Source of the DNA: Synechococcus sp. M16CYN
GTDB lineage: Bacteria > Cyanobacteriota > Cyanobacteriia > PCC-6307 > Cyanobiaceae
NCBI RefSeq assembly: GCF_040371545.1
Contig: NZ_AP029048.1
Coordinates: forward strand, 248,001-312,000
Direction: 5' to 3'
DNA: 64,000 nt
Part shown: positions 9,795 through 20,265 of the stretch, piece after piece
How positions within the stretch are numbered: position 1 is the first letter of the stretch
Layout of the letters: every line of letters begins with the position of its first letter
The notes under the pieces: generated by a model
The model's input: the letters and a program-made list of their open reading frames with translations, nothing else
The model's database searches: none
Told to the model about the DNA's origin: nothing
Program-made: the position numbers and the translations under genes

Positions 9795-12149
9795 ATGGTG
9801 TTTTCCTCTGCATACGACGTTTCCACTGCACTCAAACAGGAAGGTCTGAAACCCAGCTATTGGGATGAAATTTGTCGACGACTCGGGCGTCAACCTAACC
9901 GCGTTGAATTGGGTATGTTCGGTGTGATGTGGTCAGAACATTGCTGTTATCGTAATTCGCGGCCGCTTCTCAATGGATTTCCTACAGAAGGTTCAAGGGT
10001 TTTGGTTGGCCCCGGCGAAAACGCAGGGGTTTTAGACCTTGGTGAAGGGCGTCACCTTGCTTTCAAAATCGAAAGCCACAACCACCCATCCGCAATAGAA
10101 CCATTTCAAGGTGCTGCCACTGGTGTTGGTGGCATTCTTCGCGACATCTTCACGATGGGTGCTAGGCCAATCGCATTGTTGAATGCTTTGCGTTTCGGGC
10201 CGCTTGAAGAAAGCGCAAATGTTGGTCTAATGGAAGGCGTCGTGGCCGGCATTGCCCATTACGGCAACTGTGTGGGCGTTCCTATCGTGGGTGGTGAGGT
10301 GGGTTTTGACCCCTCATATTCAAGCAATCCTCTGGTTAATGCCATGGCTTTGGGCTTGATGGAGACCGAAGAGATTGTCAAATCGGGTGCCATTGGAGTG
10401 GGCAATCCTATGGTTTATGTGGGCAGCACAACGGGTCGAGATGGCATGGGTGGTGCCAGTTTCGCCAGTTTTGGGTTAAGTACAAATTCGCTGGATGACC
10501 GACCAGCGGTTCAGGTAGGTGATCCTTTTCTGGAGAAGGGCTTGATTGAAGCCTGTCTTGAAGCCTTCGCTAACGGGGATGTATTGGCAGCGCAGGACAT
10601 GGGTGCCGCAGGTTTAACTTGCAGTTGCTCGGAGATGGCCGCCAAGGGCGGATTGGGGGTGGAGCTGGATTTAGATCGTGTCCCTGCCCGCGAATCAGGT
10701 ATGACCGCTTACGAGTTTTTGTTGTCTGAGTCTCAGGAACGAATGTTGTTTGTGGTGAAGGCTGGCAAGGAAGACGTTCTGATGGCTCGTTTTCGTCGCT
10801 GGGGTCTTCAAGCCGCGGTAGTGGGACGTGTGTTGGAAGAACCGGTAGTGCGTGTTCTTCACCATGGTGAAATTGCAGCAGAGATCCCTGCAGCAGCCCT
10901 TACTGATGACACACCGATCGAGCATCATGAGCTGCTCAAGGAGCCTCCCAGAGACCTGCAGATGCTCTGGAGCTGGACCGAAAACCAGGTTGCCCTACCC
11001 GCCGCTGTTGACCACGACTGGAATGCTGCGCTGCTCAAGCTTCTCGATAATCCCACTGTTGCCAGTAAGCGCTGGGTGTATCGCCAGTACGACCAACAAG
11101 TTCTTGCTAACACTATTCTATCTTCGGGTGACGCGGATGCTGCTGTAATTCGACTGCGTCCCCAACAGGGCAAAGGATGCTTTAATCCTACTCAAAAGGG
11201 TGTTGCCGCAACCGTAGATTGTCCTAATCGTTGGGTAGCCCTCGATCCCGAAAGGGGGGCGATTGCGGCCGTAGCTGAAGCTGCTCGCAACCTGAGCTGC
11301 GTCGGAGCCAATCCGCTCGCCATTACAAACAACCTCAATTTTTCATCTCCGGAAACTTCCGAGGGCTACTGGCAATTAGCCATGGCTTGCCGTGGAATCA
11401 CAGAAGCCTGCAGGGAGCTCGAGGTGCCAGTGACTGGTGGCAATGTTTCGCTCTACAACGAGACCCGTCAGAGCGAGAGCGGTGTGCAGCCGATTCATCC
11501 CACACCTGTGATCGGCATGGTCGGTCTTGTCGATGATATTTCCTCCGTGACTGGTTTAGGATGGCGTCGAGCTCAGGACGTTGTTTTTTTGCTCGGTGTT
11601 CCCCCAGATGATGGGAACCATGAATCTCTTGGGCTAGCCGGTAGCGCTTATCAGCAAGTTTCAACTGGTATTTCTGCAGGCCGGCCTCCAAAGCTCGACC
11701 TCAAGCTCGAAGCTAGGGTCAGCGGTTTAGTAAGAAAATCCATTGCTAGGGGCATTTTGGCATCGGCCCATGATTGCAGTGATGGTGGATTAGCTGTAAC
11801 TCTCGCTGAATCCAGTATTGCATCAGATCTAGGAGTCGATATCAATCTCAAGATTAATAATGTTCGATTAGATCGTGCACTTTTTGCTGAAGGGGGAAGT
11901 CGTATTATTGTTTCAGTTAAAGTTGAGTATCTGCGTGAATGGTATGATTTGACTAATGAACTTGTGAATGTTCCAGTTACACGAATTGGTACCGTTACAG
12001 ATTGCAAATATTTAATGATTAGATCGGACGATAATCTAATCGTTCGACTTGATATCTTATGTTTGCATAACTCTTATAATAATTCGATTTCTCGGCGAAT
12101 CGACTGTTGTTGTTCCAAATCTTCATCGGACTCTGATATTTCAGAATAG
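9795..12149 (+). CDS. purL: Phosphoribosylformylglycinamidine synthase, large subunit
   Basis: Catalyses the ATP-dependent fourth step of purine synthesis (FGAR to FGAM), using ammonia delivered by the separate PurQ/PurS subunits. About 784 residues, the small bacterial PurL form without a fused glutaminase. Visible: [19 protein letters not shown], the ATP-binding [21 protein letters not shown] near residues 92-112, GGNVSLYNE, and [16 protein letters not shown] near the C-terminus. I place the start at the ATG at 9795; a TTG nine bases earlier is in frame. The last ~250 residues are encoded by clearly more AT-rich DNA than the rest, as is purF after it. The last ~30 residues are Ser/Cys/Asp-rich and not conserved. 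Confidence 0.97.
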   Translation: MVFSSAYDVSTALKQEGLKPSYWDEICRRLGRQPNRVELGMFGVMWSEHCCYRNSRPLLNGFPTEGSRVLVGPGENAGVLDLGEGRHLAFKIESHNHPSAIEPFQGAATGVGGILRDIFTMGARPIALLNALRFGPLEESANVGLMEGVVAGIAHYGNCVGVPIVGGEVGFDPSYSSNPLVNAMALGLMETEEIVKSGAIGVGNPMVYVGSTTGRDGMGGASFASFGLSTNSLDDRPAVQVGDPFLEKGLIEACLEAFANGDVLAAQDMGAAGLTCSCSEMAAKGGLGVELDLDRVPARESGMTAYEFLLSESQERMLFVVKAGKEDVLMARFRRWGLQAAVVGRVLEEPVVRVLHHGEIAAEIPAAALTDDTPIEHHELLKEPPRDLQMLWSWTENQVALPAAVDHDWNAALLKLLDNPTVASKRWVYRQYDQQVLANTILSSGDADAAVIRLRPQQGKGCFNPTQKGVAATVDCPNRWVALDPERGAIAAVAEAARNLSCVGANPLAITNNLNFSSPETSEGYWQLAMACRGITEACRELEVPVTGGNVSLYNETRQSESGVQPIHPTPVIGMVGLVDDISSVTGLGWRRAQDVVFLLGVPPDDGNHESLGLAGSAYQQVSTGISAGRPPKLDLKLEARVSGLVRKSIARGILASAHDCSDGGLAVTLAESSIASDLGVDINLKINNVRLDRALFAEGGSRIIVSVKVEYLREWYDLTNELVNVPVTRIGTVTDCKYLMIRSDDNLIVRLDILCLHNSYNNSISRRIDCCCSKSSSDSDISE

Positions 12150-12288
12150 CAGTTGCCTATCTTTGATAAGGTTGGTAATTCTCGCTTATTTTGCTCATGT
12201 ATTTATTTAATTTTTACGATGCAATTGACAGATTACGCTGGTATCTATAAGCGTTTCCTGAGTTTCGTTTTTTCTTGGAGGTTTAAGT

Positions 12289-13746
12289 ATGTGTGGAATT
12301 ATTGGAATATCTTGTGTCGATTCGGTCAACCAGCAGATCTATGATGATTTACTACTGTTGCAACATCGTGGCCAGGATTCCGCGGGAATTGTGACGATGG
12401 ATAACTATACCTTTCACCTTCATAAAGCAAGAGGAAGTGTTCGAGAAGCTTTCCGTACAAGAGATATGAGAAAGCTTTTTGGTAATGTAGGGATTGGACA
12501 TGTACGTTATGCAACACGAGGCGCTGCTGCATCTGATGAAGAAGTTCAACCGTTCTATGTTAACGCTCCTTATGGAATTACATTTGTTCATAATGGGAAT
12601 TTAACTAACACTCATCAGCTAGAGCAGGATTTATTCAAAGTTGATCGGAGGCATACAAACTCTTCTAGCGACACCGAGATGCTTTTAAATGTCCTAGCAA
12701 CTGAAATTCAGTCGTGTTTAACAGGTAAGGACCTTTCCCCTGATCAGCTCTTTGATGCCGTTGGTTTATTGCATCAACGTGTCCAGGGCTCTTATGCTGC
12801 GATAGCACTTATTGCTGGTCACGGCTTGCTTGCTTTTCGAGATCCTTGTGGCATCCGTCCCTTAATTTTGGGTCAAAGGAAATCGGAAAAAGGACGTGAT
12901 GAATGGATTGTAGCAAGTGAATCTTTAGTTCTCGAAAATAGTGGTTATCAAATTGTCAGAGATGTAAATCCTGGCGAGGCAATATTTATTGATAATGATG
13001 CAAATTTATATCAGCGTCAATGTTCAAAAAATTCGAAGCTTATTCCTTGCGCTTTTGAATATGTCTATTTAGCTAGACCTGATTCTGTAATGAACGGAAT
13101 ATCTGTTTATGGATCACGTTTACGCATGGGGGATTTACTCGCAAAAACTATTATTCAATCGCTTCCAAAGGGAGATATTGATGTTGTGATGCCAATCCCT
13201 GACTCAGCCAGACCTTCTGCAATGCAGGTAGCAAAAAAACTTGGAATTGAATATCGAGAGGGTTTTTATAAAAATCGTTATGTTGGTCGAACTTTTATTA
13301 TGCCAGGTCAAGCTGAAAGAAAAAAATCTGTACGTCAAAAATTGAATGTCTTAGGAACTGAATTCCTTGGTAAAAATGTTCTTATCGTTGATGATTCTAT
13401 TGTTCGAGGTACGACATCGAAGGAAATTGTTCAAATGGCTCGTCTTGCGGGCGCCAATAAGGTAACATTTACATCTGCTGCACCGCCTGTTCGATATCCT
13501 AATGTTTACGGAATTAATATGCCTACTAGAACTGAACTGTTAGCCCACGGACGTACGGTTGATGAAATTGCCGATCTTCTCGCGGCTGATCATGTCGTTT
13601 ATCAAACAAGAGAGGATTTAAAGAAGTCAATCATTAAAGATTCTGATATCAAGGATCTTGAAATGTCGTGTTTTGACGGTAGGTATATTAGTGGTGATAT
13701 TGATGAAGATTATTTTATTTGGTTAGAAAAACACTGTAACTCTTAA
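12289..13746 (+). CDS. purF: Amidophosphoribosyltransferase
   Basis: First committed enzyme of purine synthesis: glutamine plus PRPP gives phosphoribosylamine. It is an Ntn-hydrolase; the nucleophile Cys2 follows the initiator in MCGIIGISCVD. The PRPP-binding loop VLIVDDSIVRGTTS is near residues 364-377. The 485-residue length is normal. A good ribosome site (TTGGAGG at about 12275-12281) precedes the ATG. It follows purL on the same strand with a 139-bp gap and converges on the gyrA-like gene. The coding sequence is noticeably AT-rich compared with dnaN or argH. Confidence 0.98.
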   Translation: MCGIIGISCVDSVNQQIYDDLLLLQHRGQDSAGIVTMDNYTFHLHKARGSVREAFRTRDMRKLFGNVGIGHVRYATRGAAASDEEVQPFYVNAPYGITFVHNGNLTNTHQLEQDLFKVDRRHTNSSSDTEMLLNVLATEIQSCLTGKDLSPDQLFDAVGLLHQRVQGSYAAIALIAGHGLLAFRDPCGIRPLILGQRKSEKGRDEWIVASESLVLENSGYQIVRDVNPGEAIFIDNDANLYQRQCSKNSKLIPCAFEYVYLARPDSVMNGISVYGSRLRMGDLLAKTIIQSLPKGDIDVVMPIPDSARPSAMQVAKKLGIEYREGFYKNRYVGRTFIMPGQAERKKSVRQKLNVLGTEFLGKNVLIVDDSIVRGTTSKEIVQMARLAGANKVTFTSAAPPVRYPNVYGINMPTRTELLAHGRTVDEIADLLAADHVVYQTREDLKKSIIKDSDIKDLEMSCFDGRYISGDIDEDYFIWLEKHCNS

Positions 13747-13778
13747 GGTTTGAATTATAAGCATTAGCCGGCATTATT

Positions 13779-16307
13779 TTATATCGATTCAATTGTATTT
13801 AAAAGGTTGATAATTTTTTCATTTTTATGAAGTTTTAGTTGGTCGCTAAAATAGTTTCCTGGTTTTGACTCAGTCAGCGACATAGAATTGATTCGACCGT
13901 GACGCTGCTCACTACTCACCACATTAACTAAGTTACCTGCTTCAGCAATTCCGACCACTCGATCTTTATCGTCATTCAGTAATACAGCAATTGATCCAAG
14001 ATCTCCCCGTTGAGACAGGCGCTGGGGGCTGAGAGTAATGCGACTGATCCTTCCTTCTCTACTGATTACTACAAACGTTGATTCTATTAATATCAGTGCG
14101 CCTACTAAATGTTCATCGGGTAGCAGTCGCATTGTCATTGGACCCTGTGCTAGGCGACCCATCAGTGGAAGTGTGGCTTCGTTAATTGGCAAACGTAGAG
14201 CTCGACCGATGTCGCTAATGAGTAACAGGTCCTGATGTTCATGACAGATCATTGCACTTTTCAGCTGAACACCATCTTTCAGTTTCACCACGCTGGTCGC
14301 ACGTCCAGAAAGATCCAGGACCTCCGTGAGTGGTAACCGTTTGAATCGACCATCACTGCTTAACAATCCCAGACTAAGACCACTGCTGTCTTGATTTGGC
14401 AAAGGAGTGATTGCCACCACCGAATCTCTTTCTAAACCGCTGGGAAGGAATCGTTTAAGTGCCCCCGGTTGCTGACCGGCAAATTCCCAGCGCACCAAAG
14501 CAACGCGGCCATTGGCACTGATGGCCAAGAGTCGCGGAGAAGGTTCTATAGGAAGGATAATCCGAGCCGGTGAAGGTGCGTTGCCTACCGGGCAAGGATC
14601 ACTGAGGCGAAGACGGCCGAGCACTTGCGGTGTTACGATTCTCACCTGCCCGTCTGCTTGAATCAAAAGGCGACCATCGCCGGGTAAGGCAGCCAAAGCC
14701 TGTTGCCGCAATGCTTCTGTGTTAGGACGTTGGTTGGCTGCCTGTTCTGCCATCAATGCATCACCTCCCTCAATTAGGCGAGTGCGACGTGGTGTAGTAA
14801 AGCGTTTTTGAAGCGTTCTCAGTTCCCTGACCATGGTGTCAAGTAACTGATCGCGGTTCTCGAGCAGCAGTTTGAAATGCTCTTGTTTTCCCCTGAGGCT
14901 ATTGAGCTCTTTGCGTAAGTCTTCCCGTTCTAGCCCCGTCAACCGCCGGAGCGGCATTGCCAGGACAGCATCTGCTTGACTTTCGGTCAGTTCTAAGCGA
15001 ACCATCAAATTTGCCCGAGCTGAGTTGGCATCATTGACTTCCTGAATCATTGCGACTACGGCTTGAAGGTTGTTCAGAGCCGTGATCAAACCATCAACTA
15101 TCTTTAAACGACTCTCCGTTTTGCTTAGAAAGTGGCTGGTGCGCCGAATCAGGGTGAGTTCCCTGTATTCAAGGAAAATTTGAAGAAGCTGTCTTAGTGA
15201 AAGTTGCTGAGGTTGACCATTCACAAGGGCTAGCAAGATAGCGCCGAAATTGCTTTGTAATGCCGTCCGACGCTGTAGGTCTTTCAGCACCTTGTCAGGA
15301 TCCGCATCACGACGAAGTTCCACAACAACCCGCATGCCATCACGGTCGCTTTCGTCTCGGACGTCTACGACGCCGCCGATTTTCCCACCATTGACCAACT
15401 CAGCTAGTTTTTCAATCCAACCAGCTTTGTTGAGTTGATATGGTAGTTCGGTAACAACAACAGCATTACGTTTGTGTCTTCCTTTGCCGAGTTGTATTTC
15501 TTCGGTATGGGCTACACCTCGCATAGGGATGCTGCCACGACCATAGAGATAGGTGTCCTGTAACCCTGAACTGAGTAGCACTTCTCCACCCGTTGGAAAG
15601 TCCGGGCCGGGTATCAATTGTAGAAGTTGTTCGTCGCTAAGATCAGGTTTGTGAATTAGAGCGATGAGACCTTCTACCACTTCACTCAAATTGTGTGGTG
15701 GAATGCTCGTCGCCATGCCAACGGCGATGCCCGAACAGCCATTCAACAATAAAAATGGGAGTTGTGCTGGAATTACCGTCGGCTCTTGTTGAGACCCATC
15801 GAAATTGGATATGAATTCGACAGTATTGTCGCTTATTTCCTCAAGAAGAGCGTGGTGCGCTATCGGAGTCAAGCGTGTTTCGGTGTATCGCATAGCAGCC
15901 GGTGGATCATCATCGACAGATCCGAAGTTGCCATGACCATCTAGTAAAGGATGACGGCTAGTGAAGGTTTGAACAAGTCGAACAAGGGCATCATAGACTG
16001 CCTGATCGCCGTGGGGATGGTATTTCCCCAACACGTCGCCCACCACACGGGCGCATTTCCTATACGGCCGATCAGGAGTTAGCCCCAACTCCTGCATGGC
16101 GTAAAGAATACGTCGTTGCACCGGTTTTAGACCATCGCGAGCATCGGGTAAGGCCCGACCTACGATGACGCTCATAGCGTACTCTAAGTAAGAGCGCTGC
16201 ATCTCTTGATGCAGCGCAGTCGGTTGAATGCGCTCTTCAGCCATCCTGTCCACAGATATTGGAACGGAGGCTGATCGACTCACAGATGTCACTGACGTTT
16301 TTGCCAA
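13779..16307 (-). CDS. DNA gyrase / topoisomerase IV subunit A
   Basis: Type IIA topoisomerase A subunit, the DNA-breaking half that works with GyrB/ParE. Catalytic tyrosine: Tyr141 in AAMRYTE, with the DNA-gate helix motif [16 protein letters not shown] before it. The N-terminus ([33 protein letters not shown]) is the family signature. The C-terminal beta-pinwheel domain is present but I see no QRRGGKG-type GyrA box, so supercoiling activity is uncertain. Cyanobacteria often carry two A-subunit paralogues and this one, beside purF, is named gyrA or parC in different genomes. The longest start (16307) overlaps the TPR gene end by 19 bp; ATG at 16244 (MAEERIQP) may be the real start. Confidence 0.93.
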   Translation of the reverse strand: MAKTSVTSVSRSASVPISVDRMAEERIQPTALHQEMQRSYLEYAMSVIVGRALPDARDGLKPVQRRILYAMQELGLTPDRPYRKCARVVGDVLGKYHPHGDQAVYDALVRLVQTFTSRHPLLDGHGNFGSVDDDPPAAMRYTETRLTPIAHHALLEEISDNTVEFISNFDGSQQEPTVIPAQLPFLLLNGCSGIAVGMATSIPPHNLSEVVEGLIALIHKPDLSDEQLLQLIPGPDFPTGGEVLLSSGLQDTYLYGRGSIPMRGVAHTEEIQLGKGRHKRNAVVVTELPYQLNKAGWIEKLAELVNGGKIGGVVDVRDESDRDGMRVVVELRRDADPDKVLKDLQRRTALQSNFGAILLALVNGQPQQLSLRQLLQIFLEYRELTLIRRTSHFLSKTESRLKIVDGLITALNNLQAVVAMIQEVNDANSARANLMVRLELTESQADAVLAMPLRRLTGLEREDLRKELNSLRGKQEHFKLLLENRDQLLDTMVRELRTLQKRFTTPRRTRLIEGGDALMAEQAANQRPNTEALRQQALAALPGDGRLLIQADGQVRIVTPQVLGRLRLSDPCPVGNAPSPARIILPIEPSPRLLAISANGRVALVRWEFAGQQPGALKRFLPSGLERDSVVAITPLPNQDSSGLSLGLLSSDGRFKRLPLTEVLDLSGRATSVVKLKDGVQLKSAMICHEHQDLLLISDIGRALRLPINEATLPLMGRLAQGPMTMRLLPDEHLVGALILIESTFVVISREGRISRITLSPQRLSQRGDLGSIAVLLNDDKDRVVGIAEAGNLVNVVSSEQRHGRINSMSLTESKPGNYFSDQLKLHKNEKIINLLNTIESI

Positions 16308-17170
16308 GTGGCATTTGCCTGAGCCCGTTCGACGCTGCTAGCGAGTGCTGCTTCACGCAACAAGTTTGCGGTGGCTTGACGCACATGGAAACCCCAGAGC
16401 TGTTCTTCTTGATGCAATGGCAACACGTAATTGGGATTTTTGGATAATGCTTCTTTAGCTAGCGCCAGAGCTTCGTTCTGTTGGCCTTTTTGATTAAGAG
16501 CCGCGGCTAAGGCAAGCATGGGCTCAGCGTTGTTTTCAATCCTGAGGACCTTGCGCCAGCGTCGGATCGCCTCGTTGTACTGTCTTAGTTCAAATAAAAC
16601 AAGTGCTTGATTATTAAGAGCTTCCCAAAATCTGGGTCTGAGTTTGGTGGCTTTCTCGAAAGATTGCAAAGCTTGTATAAGCTTATTCTGCATGATCCAG
16701 GCATTGCCTAAATCAAAGTAGGCTGCTGGATTATTAGAGTCCAGTTGCAAACCACGTTGGATGAGAGGAATAGCTGCTTCTGATTGTTTTGCTCGCAGCG
16801 CGATAGCGGCTTCAGCAAACCAAAGCCCGGCATTATTTGGGTTGATTGTTTTTGCTTTTATGAGTGATTGGCTCGCATTCTTAAGTCGGTTGTTACGAAG
16901 TTGTGCTTCAGCAAGAACAGTCCATAAACGTTCATCATTTGGATTTAGGCGAACAGCCAGGGCGGCCAACTGTGCAGCCTTTTTTGGTTGACCCATTTGC
17001 AACAGTTGAGCCGCGGTCCGCCCGATCCCGATAGATGATTTAGCAAGTTCTTCTTCTGTCGGTAAGTAGACATAGGGCACCAAGGCCTGGGCTGGAGAAA
17101 TGAGGCAAAAGGTGCTGAGACTGATCAGTGTTGCGGTTAGACTTCGTTTAAGTTCGATTCCTCGAAACAC
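16289..17170 (-). CDS. Exported TPR-repeat protein
   Basis: A tetratricopeptide-repeat scaffold protein of about 293 residues. From the GTG at 17170 it begins with a basic end and a hydrophobic stretch ([19 protein letters not shown]), a convincing signal peptide, so it probably works in the periplasm or lumen. At least five TPR units follow, for example [20 protein letters not shown] and [20 protein letters not shown]. Longer starts exist (ATG at 17230; a farther start at 17332 overlapping queG by 143 bp), but the signal-peptide spacing favours 17170, 19 bp past the queG stop. It lies between queG and the gyrA-like gene on the same strand, a conserved neighbourhood. Partner unknown. Confidence 0.85.
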   Translation of the reverse strand: MFRGIELKRSLTATLISLSTFCLISPAQALVPYVYLPTEEELAKSSIGIGRTAAQLLQMGQPKKAAQLAALAVRLNPNDERLWTVLAEAQLRNNRLKNASQSLIKAKTINPNNAGLWFAEAAIALRAKQSEAAIPLIQRGLQLDSNNPAAYFDLGNAWIMQNKLIQALQSFEKATKLRPRFWEALNNQALVLFELRQYNEAIRRWRKVLRIENNAEPMLALAAALNQKGQQNEALALAKEALSKNPNYVLPLHQEEQLWGFHVRQATANLLREAALASSVERAQANATWQKRQ

Positions 17171-17189
17171 GTTTGCTGCTAAATGTTTT

Positions 17190-18155
17190 TCAAAGCGTAG
17201 GGGTTTGATCAAGTTGTGCTGTAGCAGCATTTCTTCGCCACATCCAGGGTTTGATTCGCCGTAAGGTTGATCCACGCAACTTTTGATTCCAGGTTGCGTC
17301 GTCCCAGCGCTGAATGTTTTGATTGCTCGCATTCAGAAGCCACGGTCGTGGTTGCATGTCCGAATCGTTGCTGCAGGGCAAGTTACCGTGATTCCATGGA
17401 CAGACGTCTTGGCAGATATCACAGCCGGCGATCCAAGGCCCAAGAGCTGTTCTAATTTCATCCGGAAGCTCTGGATCTCGGTTTTCGATGGTGTGGAATG
17501 CCAAGCATCGTTTGGCATCAACTACAAACGGTTCGCGAATAGCGCCGGTAGGACATGCATCTATACAGGCGGTGCAACGCCCGCAGAGACTTCGGGCTGG
17601 CGCATCTGCTTGAAGTGGCTCCGTCGTTAATAAATGGCCAATCACCATCCATGAGCCCCGACGCGGATGGATCACGTTACTGTGCTTCCCGATCCATCCT
17701 AGTCCGGCTTCCTCAGCCCAGGCTTTATCCAGCAATGGCGAGGAGTCCACGCAAACGCGCCATTGGCATCCCGGTTGCTGTGTGGATAACCAACGGCCAA
17801 CTCGTCGAAGGCGTTTACTAACGACACGATGGTAGTCACGGCCCCAGCCGTAGCGGGCTACTTTTAAGGCTCTTGGATGTCTCTGAGTAGAAACATAATA
17901 ATTCAAACCTACTGCCAACAGACTTCGTGCACCATCTAGCAGGAGAGAAGCGTCGTGACGGCGTGGCGCAGTCATCCATGCCATGCTGGCTTGATAGCCA
18001 TGATCAAGCCAGCGTTGGAGTGCCTGCGTGCGCAGCTGCAACCGAGGACTCCCCGGTAATAGAGCAATGCCGACGGGATTGAAACCCTCCTCTAAAGCAC
18101 GCTGTTTCAGAGCCTGACTCAGTTGCACTCTTTCATTTGAGTCTCGCCATGCCAT
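17190..18155 (-). CDS. queG: Epoxyqueuosine reductase
   Basis: Last enzyme of queuosine biosynthesis, reducing epoxyqueuosine to queuosine in the tRNA wobble position with cobalamin and two [4Fe-4S] clusters. The 321 residues show the two ferredoxin-type cysteine clusters: CGRCTACIDACPTGAI near residue 190 and CDICQDVCPWN near residue 245, plus the N-terminal cobalamin-binding half. It starts at the ATG at 18155 and is divergent from the HpsJ-like gene 36 bp away, so the two promoters must overlap. Confidence 0.95.
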   Translation of the reverse strand: MAWRDSNERVQLSQALKQRALEEGFNPVGIALLPGSPRLQLRTQALQRWLDHGYQASMAWMTAPRRHDASLLLDGARSLLAVGLNYYVSTQRHPRALKVARYGWGRDYHRVVSKRLRRVGRWLSTQQPGCQWRVCVDSSPLLDKAWAEEAGLGWIGKHSNVIHPRRGSWMVIGHLLTTEPLQADAPARSLCGRCTACIDACPTGAIREPFVVDAKRCLAFHTIENRDPELPDEIRTALGPWIAGCDICQDVCPWNHGNLPCSNDSDMQPRPWLLNASNQNIQRWDDATWNQKLRGSTLRRIKPWMWRRNAATAQLDQTPTL

Positions 18156-18191
18156 CGACCGTAAGGTTGGAATTCGATTTCGTATCTTTAC

Positions 18192-18842
18192 GTGACGACG
18201 GCAACCGAAACGGGACGCCTGGCCTCGCTGCTTCGTTGGCTTGGACTAACGATGATTCTCGTTCTTTTGCTACAGATGATTGCGGTACTAGTTGGTGTTG
18301 ACTGGTCCGCAGGTGCCGCTCGCCCCCAAATCACCAGACCTTTAGTAGCTTTGGCGCCACTAGGTTTCATTGGCCTACTAACCTGCCTGATTGGGTCACG
18401 ACTTGAGACTCTGCAGCAGAGGACAACCCCTCTACGGGTTTTGGTTTGTGTTCTTTCAACTCTGCTGGCAATTGGCATGTTGGTGACTGTTCCAATGCCT
18501 TCGCATAAAGACACTGGTGAGGCTTCAAACGCCCAAAATCTAGAGCAAGGTCGTGCAGCAGTAAAGGATGCCCGGGCTTTTCGTAAAGATCCTAAAAAGG
18601 TTGCCCTTTTGGGTGAGCAGCTTGCTCAGGCTGGTCAGTTGACAGTTGAAGCCACTGCCGAAGACAAGCAGCGTGCTGCAGAAACGATGATTGATGAGCA
18701 GATCGCCCAAATGGAAGCTCAAATCACTCAAGTGGAATCTCAGCAAACTCGCGAATACCGTCAGAGATTGATTGGTGTTACGACTACTGCAATTGTTCTG
18801 GCGATTGCTTTTGTACTGCTCGCACTCACGGCAGTGATCTGA
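18192..18842 (+). CDS. HpsJ-like membrane protein
   Basis: A 216-residue protein with predicted membrane segments at residues ~17-36 (LTMILVLLLQMIAVLVG), ~50-66, ~80-99 and a last one at ~195-214 (IVLAIAFVLLALTAVI). Between them is a charged, glutamine-rich coiled-coil-like region (~110-185). This architecture matches by memory the cyanobacterial HpsJ family, named after a hormogonium polysaccharide-secretion gene; picocyanobacteria are unicellular, so that name says little about its job here. It starts with GTG at 18192 and is 49 bp ahead of the DUF502 gene on the same strand. Confidence 0.65.
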   Translation: MTTATETGRLASLLRWLGLTMILVLLLQMIAVLVGVDWSAGAARPQITRPLVALAPLGFIGLLTCLIGSRLETLQQRTTPLRVLVCVLSTLLAIGMLVTVPMPSHKDTGEASNAQNLEQGRAAVKDARAFRKDPKKVALLGEQLAQAGQLTVEATAEDKQRAAETMIDEQIAQMEAQITQVESQQTREYRQRLIGVTTTAIVLAIAFVLLALTAVI

Positions 18843-18891
18843 TTGCTGGTTAGGTTGGACAGCATTCCTCGACTCTGGGCGCAGAAGCTCC

Positions 18892-19626
18892 TTGGCTCAG
18901 TCTAATTCCAGACCTGATCTGCCGCTAAGCGAAAGGCTTCAGCAAGATCTAAAAAATGACCTGATTGCAGGGTTGCTAGTGGTAATCCCATTGGCAACCA
19001 CAATTTGGTTGTCCACGATCGTCAGTCGGTTTGTTCTGGCTTTTCTGACGTCAATCCCGAAGCAGTTCAACCCTTTCATCACCCTGAATCCGCTTCTTCA
19101 GGATCTAATTAACCTTACTCTTGGATTGACGGTCCCCTTAATGGGGATTCTGTTAATCGGCCTTATGGCTCGCAACATTGTTGGTCGATGGTTGCTCGAA
19201 TTTGGCGAAGGAACACTTACCCGGATTCCGCTTGCAGGTTCTGTTTACAAAACACTTAAACAGCTGCTCGAAACTGTTTTGAGTGGAAATTCGGCTCGTT
19301 TTCGCCGTGTTGTTCTTGTCGAATATCCAAGAGAGGGTTTATTCAGCATCGGCTTTGTGACTGGCGAGGTTGGTCTATCGCTGCAGTCTGATTTAAAAAC
19401 ACCGTTATTGAGTGTGTTTATTCCTACAGCTCCCAATCCAACCACTGGTTGGTACACACTTGTTCCTGCTGACTCGGTTCGCAAACTCGATATCTCTGTT
19501 GAGGAAGCATTCCGCACAATCATTTCGGCTGGCATTGTTAACCCGGACGAAAAAGAAGCACCTGTGAATCGAAGTTTTTCGAGCCTTATAGCTCAGCTGC
19601 GGAATTCTACATCTCCTTCCAGCTAA
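18892..19626 (+). CDS. DUF502 family membrane protein
   Basis: A 244-residue integral membrane protein with two clear membrane segments (residues ~23-45, DLIAGLLVVIPLATTIWL, and ~72-95, LTLGLTVPLMGILLIGLMA) followed by a soluble domain containing GNSARFRRVVLVEYPREG and FIPTAPNPTTGWYTLVP, both typical of DUF502. Function is not established; plant homologues are the LCV-like/COV membrane proteins. Start appears to be TTG at 18892; no ATG in a better place was found. The nusB gene starts 3 bp after its stop, so they form an operon with ftsY. Confidence 0.85.
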   Translation: MAQSNSRPDLPLSERLQQDLKNDLIAGLLVVIPLATTIWLSTIVSRFVLAFLTSIPKQFNPFITLNPLLQDLINLTLGLTVPLMGILLIGLMARNIVGRWLLEFGEGTLTRIPLAGSVYKTLKQLLETVLSGNSARFRRVVLVEYPREGLFSIGFVTGEVGLSLQSDLKTPLLSVFIPTAPNPTTGWYTLVPADSVRKLDISVEEAFRTIISAGIVNPDEKEAPVNRSFSSLIAQLRNSTSPSS

Positions 19627-19629
19627 CGA

Positions 19630-20265
19630 ATGGCCTCACGATCTCTTTCTCGCGAGCTAGCCTTACTAGCGCTTGGTCAAGTGTCAGAACAAAAGCAGTC
19701 TGCTGTGGCTGACCTGGCTATCGAAACCCTGCTTGAAAAGACCTTGGATAGCCTGACCTACCACTGGCGAGAAGCTCTTGACTCGTGCGCTATGGAGTTA
19801 GAACAGGCCCAGCAGAGCCTTCTGGACACCGAACTGCAGCGGGAGCGAGCGCCAACATCAACTATTGTATTCGATCATTTGCATTCCTCCCTCAAAGTGG
19901 CGGAACAGGTTTTGAACAGCCTTTCTGCAACATTGGAGCTTCCTCGACTTCTCCTTCTAGCCGATCAGGAACAGGTCCGTTCCGCAGCGGTAGAGCGAAT
20001 TTGCCAAGTAATTCTGCAACGCAAGAGCATAGATGCAAAGCTAGATCACGTAATGGAAGGTTGGAGGCTGGCGCGTTTACCGCGCATCGATCGCGACATC
20101 CTTCGCCTTACTGTTGTCGACATACAGACCATGGGTACACCTACGCCAGTGGCTTTTAGCGAAGCTGTTGAGCTAGCAAATAGATACAGCGATGAACAGG
20201 GGCGTCGAATGATCAATGGTGTGTTGCGTCGTTTCCACAATGCTCGATCCATTGCTTCGGACTAA
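19630..20265 (+). CDS. nusB: Transcription antitermination protein NusB
   Basis: RNA-binding factor that with NusE binds boxA and promotes rRNA antitermination. The 211 residues are longer than the E. coli protein (139) because of an insertion of roughly 70 residues after the first helix, as usual for cyanobacteria. Conserved parts: SRELALLALGQVSEQ at the start and RLPRIDRDILRLTVVDI ... NRYSDEQGRRMINGVLRRF at the end. The stop TAATG overlaps the ftsY start by one base, so the two are translationally coupled. Confidence 0.95.
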   Translation: MASRSLSRELALLALGQVSEQKQSAVADLAIETLLEKTLDSLTYHWREALDSCAMELEQAQQSLLDTELQRERAPTSTIVFDHLHSSLKVAEQVLNSLSATLELPRLLLLADQEQVRSAAVERICQVILQRKSIDAKLDHVMEGWRLARLPRIDRDILRLTVVDIQTMGTPTPVAFSEAVELANRYSDEQGRRMINGVLRRFHNARSIASD

